A stretch of DNA of 7,912 nucleotides from Paludibacteraceae bacterium (lineage in GTDB: Bacteria > Bacteroidota > Bacteroidia > Bacteroidales > Paludibacteraceae). This document shows positions 6,836 to 7,912 of the stretch, piece after piece. Every line of letters begins with the position of its first letter. Position 1 is the stretch's first letter. The stretch spans positions 1 to 7,912 of the forward strand of contig JALNVE010000146.1 in assembly GCA_023227695.1 (NCBI GenBank). The letters run 5' to 3'. Under the pieces are notes generated by a model. It made no database searches, was not told where the DNA came from, and was given only the letters and a program-made list of their open reading frames with translations. The translations under genes were made by a program, and so were the position numbers.

Positions 6836-7912
6836 ATGCAGATATATGGCATCGTACTTTTTCTAATAGCATTTTTGATCATCATCCCTGACACATACCT
6901 CTACTTGAGGTTTATGAGACATAGGGTGAGCAGATCAATAAGTGTGCTGCATTGGATCATTTGCAGCTACTTTACTATTGTCACGATGTCTATCCTATTG
7001 AACTTCAATATCATAATAAATCCAGAAACAGGATTTAGACTGATGATTTTTGTAGCTTCACTCGGTGCCATATATCTTCCTAAACTCATATTCTGCAACT
7101 TCGACATTGTCTTTTTTCTTACAAAAAAAAGATGGAGGAAGATTCAATATGCAGGCTATTTTGTCGGTATCATATCCTTCTTGACCATCATGTATTCTAT
7201 CTATTTCGGAAAATTCAATTTCGGAAAAGACGAATACACGGTTGAGATAGAGAACTTACCAGAAGCTTTCGACGGATATAAGATAGTGCAGATGAGCGGT
7301 ATACACTTAGGGAATTTCTCTTTGTCGCAAGATAGAGTCAAGCCTCTTTTCGACTCCATTAATGCAGAGAATGCTGATCTGATCGTTTTTTCTGGCGATA
7401 TGGTCAATACATTCGCAAGCGAGACGGAAGATTGGGATTCGCTTTTCCATTCTCTTAAGACAAAAGACCATCCTTTAGCCGTTATGGGAAACCATGATTA
7501 TGCGCCCTACTTCAAATGGAGAGATCCACAGAAAAGAGATCAGAACCTCATTGACATCCGAAAAAACATCAGGAAACTAGGATTCATTCTGCTAGAAAAC
7601 GAAGCTCAGATAGTCCATAAGGATAAAGACAGCATCGCTTTTCTAGGCGTTGAATACAGCGACGGCAAGAAACACAAAAACCTTCCGAACCTATGTGACA
7701 TAGAAAAGGCTGAAAAATCAGTCAAAGAGGTTCCTAATAAGATTTTAATCATGCATGATCCTACCATTTTCGATGATAGCATTGCCGGAAAAAGAGATAT
7801 ACAACTGGCGCTCTGCGGACATACGCACTCTGCTCAGATTGGAATAAGCACAAAACATTTCAAATTTTCGCCAGCACATCTGAAATTCAAATATTGCGAC
7901 GGGAAATACGAA
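6836..7912 (+). CDS. Membrane-anchored calcineurin-like metallophosphoesterase, D-x-H motif altered (3' end outside window)
   Basis: An open frame of 359 codons runs from the ATG at 6836 to the window edge without a stop. The first 125 residues contain about four hydrophobic helices (roughly 5-24, 38-60, 69-95, 104-124). A calcineurin-like phosphoesterase domain follows (about 138 onward). Recognisable metal motifs are SGD at 186-188, GNHD at 218-221, MHDP at 306-309 and GHTH at 328-331. The first motif, normally S-D-x-H, reads S-G-I-H at 154-157, so the expected metal-binding Asp is Gly155 (codon GGT at 7298-7300). GHTH is followed by Ser instead of the common Gly. Most of the domain seems present; only the C-terminal end is missing. 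The enzyme type hydrolyses phosphomono- or diesters with two metal ions; the substrate of this membrane-anchored group is not known to me. It is probably co-transcribed with the methyltransferase upstream. Confidence 0.88.
   Translation, partial: MQIYGIVLFLIAFLIIIPDTYLYLRFMRHRVSRSISVLHWIICSYFTIVTMSILLNFNIIINPETGFRLMIFVASLGAIYLPKLIFCNFDIVFFLTKKRWRKIQYAGYFVGIISFLTIMYSIYFGKFNFGKDEYTVEIENLPEAFDGYKIVQMSGIHLGNFSLSQDRVKPLFDSINAENADLIVFSGDMVNTFASETEDWDSLFHSLKTKDHPLAVMGNHDYAPYFKWRDPQKRDQNLIDIRKNIRKLGFILLENEAQIVHKDKDSIAFLGVEYSDGKKHKNLPNLCDIEKAEKSVKEVPNKILIMHDPTIFDDSIAGKRDIQLALCGHTHSAQIGISTKHFKFSPAHLKFKYCDGKYE

Overview
The window looks like a chromosomal segment of a Bacteroidota bacterium, most likely of the order Bacteroidales. 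The evidence is a type IX secretion (T9SS) sorting domain, a TonB-dependent receptor with an N-terminal carboxypeptidase-regulatory-like domain next to a DUF4249 lipoprotein, TAnnTTTG-type -7 promoter elements, A-rich leaders without a clear Shine-Dalgarno, and an AT-leaning composition. The genus cannot be fixed from this sequence.

Layout. At positions 1-55, minus strand, the first 18 codons of a gene resembling the N-terminal protein of ISAon1-type insertion sequences run off the left edge. A non-coding stretch follows (56-463) with a strong GC-rich hairpin at 202-230 that may mark the insertion-sequence end. Then, all on the plus strand: a secreted T9SS cargo protein (464-1507) closed by a strong intrinsic terminator; a roughly 430-nt AT-rich intergenic region carrying a good promoter and a long leader; a TonB-dependent receptor (1994-4339) and a DUF4249 surface lipoprotein (4345-5232), 5 nt apart and closed by a second terminator; and an rRNA methyltransferase of the RlmD/RumA type (5417-6832), followed after 3 nt by a membrane-anchored calcineurin-like metallophosphoesterase that runs off the right edge (6836-7912).

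The window therefore holds three plus-strand transcription units separated by two hairpin terminators. The receptor/lipoprotein pair is the best candidate for a poorly characterised system. Its layout parallels SusCD-type uptake, with an outer-membrane TonB channel and a surface-anchored partner, but the sequence gives no substrate. The most striking single observation is that the phosphoesterase has Gly where the family's metal-binding Asp of the D-x-H motif should be, while its other metal motifs are intact. No CRISPR array, tRNA, rRNA or defence system is visible.
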